Source of the DNA: Deroplatys truncata
Taxonomy: Eukaryota; Arthropoda; Insecta; Mantodea; Mantidae
Assembly: GCA_030765065.1 (NCBI GenBank)
Contig: CM060990.1
Location: 666,388,618-666,452,617 of the forward strand
Length of the DNA stretch: 64,000 nt
Direction: 5' to 3'
Shown here: piece after piece, positions 11,391 through 20,778 of the stretch
How the letters are laid out: every line of letters begins with the position of its first letter
How positions within the stretch are numbered: position 1 is the first letter of the stretch
Position numbers and translations under genes: made by a program
Notes under the pieces: generated by a model
What the model was told of the DNA's origin: nothing
Seen by the model: only the letters and a program-made list of their open reading frames with translations
Database searches by the model: none

Positions 11391-12860
11391 TTTTTTCGAG
11401 TGGAAGAGAAAATGATTTAATCACTGACCCCAGCCCCGATGGGAGTCGGGACTGAGAGTGTGGACTCACCAATAGTCGGCATACCCACTAAAAACTCCTC
11501 CACCGGATGGAAAAAAGGAAGAAGGAAAAAGTGGAATGGCGTGGCTTCTTGCGGTCCCGCATAGTACCCGCGTTAGTATCTGAAGACTGTTGGCTGCCGC
11601 CCTGTGGGTGGGAGCGGGTAAAGGTAGTTACTAGGTTGCAGCCATGAAACCTGACTGCAACACTAGTGGGAATGGCGAGGGTTTAGGAAGTGAATGGAAG
11701 TTAGGATTGAGGATGGTGCTGACGATGATGTTCCTGTTGCTGGTTGAACTCCTTGCATTGCTGCAAGAAGCTCGCGACTCTGGCCGGGTCCGTCTTCGGC
11801 CGGTGACCGAGAGATAAGACCCGGATGTCTTCGGTGATGGCTGTAAGTCTTGAAGAGGTGCTGTCGAACTGCCCAGCCAGGAAAATCTGTTGGGCAGTTG
11901 ATGATGTTTGAAGTTCCCTGATGAGTTCCTCCAGGGCTGTCAGCTTCGTCTCATGTTCAGGATCTCCGCATGGAGATCCTGAACGGCGTCGCGTAGGCCC
12001 TGGACTTCCTCGATGATCGGCGAGAGTGAAGGTGCTGGTATCAGCGTTGGTGGTACTGGTGTCGGCGCTGGTGATGGTGCTGGAGGCGGTGGCTGTGGAG
12101 ATGTCACTATCTGCGGCGTAGGTGCTGGCGGCGTCGGCGATGCCTTCCTGCGGGAATGCAGGGGGCAGAGCGCCTGGCCGGTGAAGTGTGATGACCCTCC
12201 ACAGGTCGCACAGTAGCGGTGTCGGCGGCGAAGGTCGTGCTGGGTGTACGATGAGGTGGTGCAGGCTGATCCACAGTAGTGGCACCTGGGCTAAGCTGCG
12301 CAGGACGTCTCATTGTGCCCGTAGGCACAGCAGCGTCTGCAGGGAGCCTGGCGTTCCACTCGGCTGGCCTCGATGCGTAAGCGCCGCCCTAATAAGGGCA
12401 GGCCCGCCCTCAAGGCAGCTTCGTAGTCGCTAGGGTCTGCGAACTCCATCCTGACGAGCGATGTGGGTCCCTGTGCTCCTATGATCCTGGTGGCCTTCAA
12501 GGCTGAAGGCCACTGCTGGTGGGCTGCGGTGATGAGGAACCTGGCTGGCAGGTGCCTCGGGACCCCTCGGACGACGGCACTGTACCTCCCTTGAGGCACA
12601 GCCTGGCTCTGCGGTGGCTGGGATGTATCCATAATCGGCGGTGTGGGTGCCGGTGAGTGAGGCGGCGACTGCTGGCGCGGTCGCGGCGAAGCTGGGCTGG
12701 CTGGCGGCGAAGCGGTGGTTGCGGCATAGGTTGCCCTAGGCTGCGACGGCTGCGGCGAGATCTCCTCGGCGGGTACCGGAGGAGACGAAGAGGTTCCTGC
12801 CTTAGCAGGAGCGGCGACAGAGCGGACCTTCTTCCTCGTCATCTCGGAGCTGATATGTAA
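11391..12860 (-). mobile_element. ORF1-only LINE with poly-A tail, inside the Tigger
   Basis: A GC-rich block on the minus strand begins just before the ORF1 start at 12842, runs through ORF1 and an untranslated region (about 11700-11398), and ends in a short A run (11391-11397 as T on the plus strand). The last part, with 'gagtttttagtgggtatgcc' and 'cagtgattaaatca', looks like a LINE 3' end. No endonuclease or reverse transcriptase lies between, so the copy is non-autonomous. Flanking Tigger sequence lies on both sides, but I could not confirm a clean target duplication. Confidence 0.7.
11701..12842 (-). pseudogene. LINE ORF1 (Gag-like RNA-binding protein)
   Basis: Start ATG at 12842. The N-terminal ~90 residues are Pro/Ser/Ala-rich. 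A nucleic-acid-binding fold follows ('RYSAVVRGVPRHLPARFLI', 'TSLVRMEFADPSDYEAALR'), then a zinc knuckle of spacing CX2CX4HX4C ('CRRCCAYGHNETSC'). The first frame closes at 12291. A second cysteine cluster ('CHYCGSACTTSS', 'YCATCGG') and a coiled-coil-like tail ('DSTSSRLTAITEDIRVLSL') lie in other frames, so at least two frameshifts are present. Such proteins bind the element's RNA. The Jockey-type knuckles fit a Jockey or R1 relative. Confidence 0.75.
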
Positions 12861-13023
12861 CGGAATATGTAATGAGGGGACCAAATTTTAGCTCGTAGTA
12901 CGAATTATCCGAAATTCCGTTTAAGCAGTACATTTTCCCATGTAATTCGGAAGGGACCGAGCAGCTACTACGGATTAACCGATTTTTCGGTTTTTCCGAT
13001 TTCGGATTAGCAAGGGTCTACTG
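12861..13023 (-). mobile_element. pogo/Tigger terminal region
   Basis: Read on the minus strand from 13023 it begins 'cagtagacccttgctaatcc' and continues through 'gaaatcggaaaaaccg', a typical pogo terminal repeat with TA at 13024-13025. It is on the same strand as the Tigger coding fragment at 10820-11390. It could instead be an independent pogo MITE. Confidence 0.7.
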
Positions 13024-13025
13024 TA

Positions 13026-13271
13026 TTTAGGTCCAGTACATTCTGAAGATGCGACACAAAGATTTTCAAGAAAATTCCCCACCCCAAACTAAACTTTACA
13101 TGGAAAATTTTTCGAAATTTTTCATTTTATAAAAAATGACTTAAGATTGTGATTAAAATACCATATATTAAAAATATTTACATTAAATATAACATGCCTG
13201 TCTTGAATTTTCTGGGAATAGCCTGTGAAGTCCATTTAATTCGGAAGGAACTTTGTATAATCTTGTATAAC
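13026..13271 (+). repeat. R900 repeat, interrupted copy (first part)
   Basis: Matches the middle of R900 ('gatgcgacacaaagattttc', 'attttctgggaatagcc'). It stops at the TA target of the mariner at 13274 and resumes at 14200. Confidence 0.8.
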
Positions 13272-13273
13272 TA

Positions 13274-14197
13274 CGAGGTGTGATCAAAAAGTTTCCGGAA
13301 TGACGTCATAAATACTACACGACAGTTTGTTTTGTCTAATCTACACTGTCACCCTCGAAGTAGGCTCCTTGGGAGTTGATACACTTGTTCCAGCGCTTCT
13401 GCCACTGCTGGAAGCACCTCTGGAAGACCTCTTCTTTCAACAAGTTCAGAGCCTTCTGCGATTCGCGATGAATGACATCAATGTCCTCAAAACGGTGTCC
13501 TCGGAGCCGCGTTTTAAGTCACGAGAAAAGAAAAAAGTCCGCTGGTGCCAAATCTGGAGAATGGACGGGATGGGGAACAGTATTCATCCTAATTTTATCC
13601 AAAAATTGCCGAACAGAAAGGGCTTTGTGCGCTGGCGCATTGCCATGATGCAGGAACATGTCCAAATTGTCTTTCAAAATGCTTTGAACACTTCCAAAGG
13701 AGAGTTCTAATGAGTCAGAAAGTTCTCTTATTGTAATGCGCCTATCATTTAAGACCATTTCCCTCACCTGAATGATATTTTCATCAGTTTTGCTGGAACA
13801 GAGTCGCCCCGAACGATCTGCATCTTTAACTGATGTCACACCACTTTTAAATTTCGAAAACCACTCAGATGCTTGAGTTTTGCCCATAACGTCCTCCCCA
13901 TAAGCTGTTCTTAACATTTCATAGGCTTCTGTTGCAGTTTTACCGAGTTTAGAGCAAAATTTGATGTTCTTTGTTCTTCGTAATCTGACATTTTTGCTAC
14001 GCGGAAAAATTGCAGCACAGGCAAAACACGTGTTCACTTCAGAGCATCTACCTCGTCACTCATGGTCACAGGAAGTCACGTGACCTCTCATTTTTATCGG
14101 AAAGGAACACTGCATGTACAGTCTGGGTAAGAATTAAAGAAATCTCAATGTCAGTATTGTTGTGAAGTCATTCCGGAAGCTTTTTGATAACACCTCG
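13274..14197 (-). mobile_element. Mariner A, internally deleted (924 bp)
   Basis: Terminal repeats begin 'cgaggtgtgatcaaaaag' at the left and 'cgaggtgttatcaaaaag' on the right minus strand, with TA at 13272-13273 and 14198-14199. The length is about 350 bp short of a full mariner. It sits inside an R900 copy. Confidence 0.93.
13336..14063 (-). pseudogene. Mariner transposase, middle deleted
   Basis: The DNA-binding half ('IKFCSKLGKTATEAYEML', 'QASEWFSKFKSGVTSV', 'SGRLCSSKTDENI') runs directly into the late catalytic part ('HHGNAPAHKALSVRQFL', 'SPDLAPADFFLFS'). The first catalytic Asp region is deleted and the second Asp is Gly (HHGN instead of HHDN), while the third (PAD) is present. A C-terminal stretch at 13336-13515 ('GHRFEDIDVIHRES', 'QQWQKRWNKCINSQGAYFEG') follows after a frameshift. 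The open part, 13519-14037, is 172 codons. Confidence 0.9.
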
Positions 14198-14199
14198 TA

Positions 14200-14330
14200 T
14201 AAACGATAGACGAAAACGTACCAGACAAATAATGCAGATCTCTTTAAAACACACAATTTATTCCAAATAATTTTTTGTGGCATAAGCCATTTCTGAGATG
14301 TCTAGTGTTAAAGGTTCGAATTGTTCGCAT
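14200..14330 (+). repeat. R900 repeat, interrupted copy (second part)
   Basis: Continues the copy at 13026-13271 beyond mariner A ('aaacgatagacgaaaacg', 'aatgcagatctctttaaaac', 'ggcataagccatttctgaga') and is then cut by mariner B. Confidence 0.78.
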
Positions 14331-15309
14331 TTATTCCAGTCTTCTTGAGACACCTCCAAAACATGGTTTTTGAAGGCATTAACGGCTTCTTCTGCCAACG
14401 AAAATCGTTGTCCACGCAATTTATTCTTGATGTTCGGGAACAAAAAGAAGTTATTGGGTGCCAAATCAGGACTGTATGGCGGATGACCCATCAATTCGAT
14501 TTTTTGAGCCTTCAAATACTCTGTTGTTAGACGAGATGTGTGTGCGCTCGCATTGTCTTGATGAAGAACGATCCTACGGTTCTTGTTGGTTTTCCTTATT
14601 TCACCGAAACCTTCCGGCAAACAAATGGTTGTGTACCATTCGGCATTGATCGTTTTACGTTCCTCTAAAGGCACTGTTGCCACATGGCCAGTTTTGCTGA
14701 AAAAGCAGGCGACCATTTGCTTCGAAGTGCTTCGAGTGCGAACAACTTTTGTTGGATTTGCCTCATCTTGAAACACCCATACAGTCGACTGCTGTTTACG
14801 TTCCGGCTCATACGCATAGATCCATGATTCGTCACCTGTTACAATCTTATATACGTCTTTTGAGGCACTGCCATTTATTCTTTGAGCATTTTTGTACACC
14901 AATCGACACGAGCATCTTTTTGAGATTGAGTCAAATTATGTGGGATCCAACGAGAGCAAACCTTTTTCACGGCTAAATAATCATGCAATATTTTATATAT
15001 GCTGGTGGAACTAATGCCTCGGGTTGCCTCAATCTCACAATATGTCGCATGATGTTCTTTCATTATTAGTTTTTGCACAGCATCAATCTTTTCTGGCACA
15101 GCAACTGATTTTGGACGACCTTCACTAACTTCATCATTGAGCGAACGGCAGCCACGATTAAATTTGTTATACCAGCGTTTCACAGAGGCAAGGGATGGAG
15201 CTTCGTCGCCAAATGTGGAAGTTAGTTGATCGATGCACTCTTGTCTTCATAATCCATGGCGAAAGTCGTAATAAATCATTGCACGAACATTTTCATGAGT
15301 TAATTCCAT
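14331..15309 (-). pseudogene. Mariner B transposase (DD34D, broken)
   Basis: Start ATG at 15309. Helix-turn-helix segments ('SVKRWYNKFNRG', 'ISSTSIYKILHDYLAVKKV', 'CSRWIPHNLTQSQKDAR') precede the catalytic domain: 'VTGDESWIYAYEPERK' (first Asp), 'IVLHQDNASAHTS' (second Asp), 'YSPDLAPNNFFLFP', where the third catalytic Asp is Asn. The C-terminal helix ends at 'EDWNKC' and the last ~25 residues are replaced by R900-derived codons. One stop lies early and another between the two halves. Confidence 0.9.
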
Positions 15310-15481
15310 GCTTTTTGACACATAATTTTCAAGTTAGTGTAAACAAAACAAATGACGCTCTATTGACAAAATATTTGAAGTAGATTATGGTAAAAAAATG
15401 TCGAACTTTCCATTGGAAACGTCAGATGGCACCTACAACATTCAGGGTTTCCAAGGCTCAAAATATAAGTAGTGCCCCTCG
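14331..15481 (-). mobile_element. Mariner B, 3' truncated
   Basis: The 5' terminus on the minus strand is intact: 'cgaggggcactacttatatt' from 15481, with TA at 15482-15483. The other end is lost. The coding sequence passes straight into R900 sequence near 14330, so a deletion has fused the two. It is closely related to mariner F at 38806-40089. Confidence 0.88.
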
Positions 15482-15649
15482 TAAACTTAGGCCAATATAG
15501 CGTATACTTCTTGCTAAATGTTTTTTTTTTTAAATTATTTATTTTACGTCGCTTTAACTACGTGGTCATTTCATTTCGGTTTTGTTATATTGTGACCTCT
15601 GCTTTCCATTCTTTGGCATTAACTCTTTCCCTATTATAATAGATTGTTT

Positions 15650-16430
15650 TTAAGCATACTTTCTCTACTCTTGTACGAACTATTTTTACAAACGGTTATT
15701 CTCCATCTACTTCATGTTAATGTTAATCCAGATAAATCTTATTTTTAATTTTCTTGTTGGTACAAGTGGAATATGGAAGTACAGTAGTCAAATCTTTTAA
15801 AAACTGGGTGCTATGTGGAGCATTCCATTCTCTTTGCACGTCCAGGACATAAAAAAATAACAAATTTCCATTTGAGAAACTATATAAGTATTGGAAAATT
15901 CAAACAAATAACAAGGAATATCTCGAAAATGGTTCACTCCACAAAAAATGTATAGGACGTAAATTGTGTATTTTAACGAGATCTACATTCTTTATGTAGT
16001 AAAATGTTGTCTATCTCTTACAATTTACCAGTTATACAAGTCATTCAGAATGAAGAGGATTTTTGGGGACATTCCCAGAAAATTTATGACATGAAAGTAT
16101 CTTAAACATATGATATTTTAATCAAAATCGTTAGAGCCATTTTGGAGAAAATAAATATTTTCGAAAAATGTTCCATGTAAAGGGTAATCTGGTGTGGGGG
16201 GATCTCTGTCGCATCTCTGAGAGATAATGAACTAAGTTTGGTGTTTATCGGACTTTCGTTTTTGAGTTATGCTGTTCACAGACGCACACACGCACATTTT
16301 TTTTCTAAAAATGATTCAGGGGACCTCAAATCATGTATTTCCGGTTACATCTGGATATAGAATTTTTGGGTGGAATGCAATGCTTCTCCTACTTGCTATA
16401 TGTAGTAGGAAAAGTAAATGTGCAAACTAA
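15650..16430 (-). repeat. R900 repeat, near-full copy
   Basis: Reads from the 3' end 'actttctctactcttgtacg' at 15660 to the 5' hairpin end near 16425 ('ctacttgctatatgtagtag'). The core 'gagttatgctgttcac' and 'aatttttgggtggaatgc' is present in inverse orientation. Confidence 0.82.
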
Positions 16431-17110
16431 TAGAGAAAGCTACAGGGTTTCAATAATATAATTCTTGCTTATATACACTCAGTTCATTTGAGAGGAGTGA
16501 TAAGTAACTATTAACTACTGCGTTTTTAAATTGCGTTTCAGACATACTGAATACGTCGACAATGAAATAATGTATTTTGTTATCCAGCTTAATGATTGTT
16601 TAATGACGAATTCTTATATCATTAAGGTAATGAAAACATTTCGACTCTTCTTTCTCTATTTGGTATATAAAAAGAAGGTACTCAGTACCACCTACAATTG
16701 ATAGCAGAAATTAGTATAGAAATCTTGCTTATAAAATAATTTCCTTGTTAAATATATGGTGTAATATCAAAGTTTTATAAAAAAATAAGTATCTTAAAAA
16801 TTGCCGTTGTATCCTTTCTATTAAACCATGTTTTTATTAAGGGGTTCCAAATGACAGATATTTAGTTATATAATTTTACTCCCTGGGTATTTTGTTTTGA
16901 CAAATTCTTTAGTTTTGGTTTCATCCTGTAAATCTTGGACAGAAGTTCATGCAGCGTCTTCCGTCTGTTTCAAGCTGATCTGTAGATACTGCCCTTATAA
17001 ACATTATACATTCACTGGTGTTTTAACCAGTCGAGGATGTGACAACGAGTATCCCGTGCCACCTAGGGATAGATTCCATGTCGATAAAATAGCGTACCTT
17101 TACGCGTACC
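16431..17110. other. Unassigned AT-rich stretch
   Basis: No gene, terminal repeat or SINE recognised. Confidence 0.35.
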
Positions 17111-17289
17111 ACTATGAGTAGGGCCCAGATTTTTAGTTGGAGTAAACCTTCATTTTAGGTTGCTTATATGCTTCAAATTGGTTTTTCTTAGGTTTTTCTT
17201 GATTAAAATATTTTCTTTGATGTTTCACTTCGTGGATCAATACAGGTATCAATAGTTTTGCTTTTCTGGTACATAGTTGTAAGATTTAG

Positions 17290-17660
17290 TTTTTGGCATT
17301 GCAGTAGATACATACATTCTCAATTTCGTGTTATCAGTAACACGTTCTTGTATGAAGAAAAGCTTCTTTCAACGGAACATGACGTTATTGGAGCGTAGAA
17401 CATAGATACCAGTGCAGCAGTTCTAGGGGTAGTTCTTCTGTATACTTTTCTCCCTGCAATACTAAATTGATGATTTTTATATCTTCAAAAGCAGGATTTC
17501 GTTGAATTTTCTTCAACTTTGAAGAACATGCAACTCTCACTGGTTCAGGTATTTCTTTACTGGAAACATTGCCAATGATATCTAGAGCATCTTTCAGTGC
17601 AAAGTTGTACTTTCCAAACGGAGAGTAGCTTCTGGTATAAAACAAAAATGTGTTTTAGTG
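17290..17660 (-). pseudogene. hAT transposase C-terminal fragment
   Basis: The minus-strand frame 'DALDIIGNVSSKEIPEPVR' to 'PAFEDIKIINLVLQGE', then 'FYAPITSCSVERSFSSYKNV', is the end of a hAT transposase with the dimerisation motif. It is similar in layout to the tail of the gene at 8758-10541 but clearly a different family. The catalytic core is absent. Confidence 0.78.
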
Positions 17661-17746
17661 CATGCAAGGGAAGCGGCAAGAGTGGGGTACTCGAGTGATT
17701 TCTTAGCTGTGGCAAAGCAGGAGGCTTCTGTTTCATCCAATTCATG

Positions 17747-17900
17747 CCAGCCCTCGTAGCCGCGGTCGCTGAAACATGTAGCTTCGGCGCTCCGCCAAGC
17801 TGAGGGCCGCGGGGTCGAGTCCCGCCATGGGGATGGGTGTTTGAGTGTGTGTTGTATGTGTAATTGCGGTAATAAGCGGTAAATTAAAACAGTAAAACTC
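17747..17900 (+). repeat. SINE-B copy 1 (tRNA-like head)
   Basis: The head is tRNA-like with an A-box region ('tagcttcggcgctccgcc') and a B box ('gggtcgagtccc'), followed by a GT-rich linker and 'taataagcggtaa' before an A-rich tail. Copy 2 lies 75 bp downstream in the same orientation. Both are inside the hAT element. Confidence 0.75.
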
Positions 17901-17974
17901 AGTAATCATAAACTAGGCAAACAAGGGAGCTTAAGAAGAAAGAAAAAATCGCACTCGATAGTATGCTGATATTT

Positions 17975-18122
17975 GCCGGCCCTCGTAGACGTGGTCGCTG
18001 GAGTGTGTAGCTTCGGCGCTCCGCCAAGCTGAGGGTTGCGGGTTCGAGTCCCGGTATGTGTGTGTGTACTTGCGCTAATAAGCGGTAATGAAAAACAGCA
18101 AAAACACAGATAAAAAAAAATC
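17975..18122 (+). repeat. SINE-B copy 2 (tRNA-like head)
   Basis: Same head as copy 1 ('gccggccctcgtag', B box 'gggttcgagtccc') and same 3' motif 'taataagcggtaa', ending in an A run at 18112-18120. Confidence 0.75.
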
Positions 18123-18638
18123 ATAGACGACATTTTTAGCGCCTTTTAAGTGCTCGGCATAGTAAATGGCAGCAGACAGCCAAGTACGCTCCTCCTGACC
18201 TATTAGCTGCATCCAGGTGTCACCACGTCACATGTGCTGCGTTTAACTGTAGTAACTTGAACTATCTACTGGCTATAAGTGGTGGACATATTTTACAATG
18301 AGTTTCAATCCGAAAATAGCATTCTTCATTTCGAAAAAGGAAAAACAGATATTTAGGTTATTTTAGGTGTCAACCCCTCATTTAGGTTTTTTTAGGTGTA
18401 ATTAAATTCACATATTCTGCTCCAGGAAGTGTGAAACGAGTATAAATCTTGAAATGTGTTAATTAAATAGCGAGGAAAAATATAGGTTAAAACCTAAAAA
18501 ATCCGGGCCCTAATTATGAGTAAGTGCCGCTTGTGCAGATACAAAGCCCTCCCCCTGGCTAAAACACCAGTGACCGCACAGTTAGTTTTCTCTCGTTTGT
18601 TAAATATGTTTAAAACGCAAGGAAAATATATGTGGTGG

Positions 18639-19173
18639 CTGAGCGGGGTGCCTCAGGCGGCAACGTCTGTAGCCCCCATTCGGGAGGTCGTGGTTTGGAT
18701 TCCCACGATCGACCTTTCTGACCTATGGGTTTTTTTCGGGGGATTCCCCTGGTCGTTAGGCGAATGCTGGGAAGGTTCATTATATCCCCGAATTTCCTGT
18801 CCCTCCATTTCACCTCCATTTTCGTTTCACTTGGCCTGTTACAGGGTTAAAAGTGTCAACGGGAATTACATGGCGGGGAGGAAGCATAGGTACTCTATGT
18901 AACCCTTCGTCCCCCGGAGTCTGTCTCGGAGTTCGGGGCCCCCCGGGAATGTGCAAGCGTGGAGCGAGGAGGGCAGCCGGTTGCACCAGCTGACATCTGG
19001 GGAGTTTCAATCAGTAAAAAGTAGGGGCCCTGCCCTCTGGCCTATCGTATCTCCTGGTCCGGCCGCCCTCCGTCTCCTTCCTCCCGGGGCAGCCCGTTAG
19101 GGGCTTACGCACAAGAGATGTTGTAGTTCGAGATGCTGAGTCCCCCTCCATACCTAGTCCTATTTCTACTCCT
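18639..19173 (+). repeat. SINE-C, ~535 bp, 12-bp target duplication
   Basis: tRNA-like head with B-box-like 'gtggtttggattccc', then a conserved centre ('gacctatgggtttttttc', 'cgttaggcgaatgctggg') and a long GC-rich 3' body. Flanked by perfect 12-bp duplications 'tatatgtggtgg' at 18627-18638 and 19174-19185. Related copies are at 27174-27689, 31595-32105 and 54350-54860. The ends are exact. Confidence 0.88.
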
Positions 19174-19185
19174 TATATGTGGTGG

Positions 19186-19624
19186 AAAAGGAGAATATTA
19201 TCTTAAAGCTTAACGTTATTATAACAAATTTTAAGATCTAAAAGACGAGATAACACATTGTTTTTAATAATAAAGATAACCCAACAGTTAAGATTATGAA
19301 ACCGGACTGTACAAATGTTATTTAAAAGTAAATACACTTAACGAATCTATAAAAACCAATATAACTGGCATAAACGCTCATTAGGTGAACGCTACTCAAG
19401 AATATTCATACTACACTGAACTGAAAACTGACAATAAATTTTGAGTTTTGGCGTTATACTATTAAAATAGTATAACGCCATTATATATTTTTGGTAAGTT
19501 ATTTAAAATTCTTTAAGCTGATTGTTTATACTTCCAGAGAATTCCTGCACGCCCTCTGTATCAGAATGAAATACCATTATCCTGATTAATATCCTAAGAT
19601 AATTTTAATTGTTATTTCCCCGCT
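19186..19624. other. AT-rich stretch with a perfect palindrome
   Basis: No gene. Contains a palindrome with 15-bp arms (19449-19463 and 19466-19480, 2-nt spacer), arm sequence 'tggcgttatactatt'. Confidence 0.6.
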
Positions 19625-19635
19625 ATAGTTGTTTA

Positions 19636-19915
19636 TAAATCAAACTAAACTGAGTTTTATTTATGGACGCTCTTTAACTCCTATGGTGCTTAGCGTCCCA
19701 TTCTATATTGGGCGTGAAATACCGGTAATTTTACTCAGAGGCCTCTTTATCAGGCTTGAGGTTCTTTAACGTACCATAAATCTACGACACGGGACCACCG
19801 GCTTTACTTCCAAAGGAAGACGCACGAAAAAACTCCACGGCCCTCCGCCGGGTTTGAACCAACGACCTCGGGAACTAAAGGCTAGCATGGTAACCACTAC
19901 ACCACAGAGGACGAC
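19636..19915 (-). repeat. SINE-A, full copy with 11-bp target duplication
   Basis: The minus-strand head 'tgtggtgtagtggttacc' (A-box side) and 'gttggttcaaacccgg' (B box) are followed by the body 'gtcgtagatttatgg'-like and 'gaggcctctga', ending 'agagcgtccataaataaaac'. Duplications 'atagttgttta' lie at 19625-19635 and 19916-19926. This defines SINE-A, about 280 bp. Confidence 0.9.
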
Positions 19916-19926
19916 ATAGTTGTTTA

Positions 19927-20439
19927 GGGTTTTCCAAATGTTCACTTATATTGTTTTTAGCTTTCTGTGTTTGCTGTTTACCATGTGCTTACAATCATGT
20001 TTATATTTGCATTTATGTTCAGGTTAATGCATTAGTTAGTGTGATGTAGAGTTTATTTACATTTGTGCAAACCGATGCTTTCGTTTCATTTATTAAAATT
20101 AAACTTTTTTACGATCGGCGTAACAGCTGTTGCAGGTGTTCAGTTCTTCTTTGTCCCTCTTCCTCCTTCACTTCCCTGTGGTATTGGATCAGTGCCAATA
20201 TTGGCTTTTTTCCCCGTAGTTTCTTTGTAATTTTGCGCCTGTTGGATAACTTGCTTTCTGTAAGGTCTTTCTTCTGCTTTGTCTGTATATCTCGCCATAG
20301 TTTCCTTTGTGACGTTGTACATTTCAATGTTTTGAAGCCGGTGTTGGCTTGAAGGCAATGTGGTAACTTTTTTATTTCATTTATTTTATTTTATTCACTA
20401 TATAATCATGTTGAACGTAGTACTGTTAGTATTGTAATA
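19927..20439. other. Unassigned stretch, possibly LINE 3' flank
   Basis: T-rich on the plus strand near 20370-20400, which on the minus strand is an A-rich tract and could be the tail of the LINE at 20440-23760. No gene recognised. Confidence 0.35.
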
Positions 20440-20778
20440 TTCTCTTCTTCTTCCTTTCAAGGATTAGACCTACCGACCTGTTCCGACCTCAATTCCATCT
20501 TTTAACTGGCCTTCCTATGTCCCTCTTTCCTATAGGTATATGTTGTAAGGCCATCTTTGGAATCCTTCTTTCTTCCATTCTTTCCAAATGTTCTTTTCAT
20601 TTTTGTTTTTGTTCTTCTAATTTATCCTTCACTGCAAAAATATTCAGTTCTTGCTTAATTACTTCATTAGGGATCCTGTCCAATTTAGTGCAGCCTTTAA
20701 CTGTTCGTAAAAATTTCATTTCTGCAGCCTGAACATGACTGCAATCTCTTCTCATCACCCAGGATACACTGCCATATA

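Larger units (their letters stand above)
17119..18512 (-). mobile_element. hAT transposon with 8-bp target duplication
   Basis: The ends are inverted: 'tagggcccagatttttag' at 17119 and, on the minus strand from 18512, 'tagggcccggattttttag'. They are flanked by 'actatgag' (17111-17118) and 'attatgag' (18513-18520), an 8-bp duplication with one change, as expected of hAT. The interior holds a C-terminal transposase fragment and two SINE copies. At 1394 bp it is too short to be autonomous. Confidence 0.87.

Noticed and set aside
12013-12860. Plus-strand open frames in the GC-rich block
   Set aside because: Glycine- and arginine-rich shadows of the minus-strand LINE ORF1, with no domain of their own.
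18516-18902. Open frame of 128 codons
   Set aside because: It overlaps the SINE-C head and body and is not conserved in other SINE-C copies.
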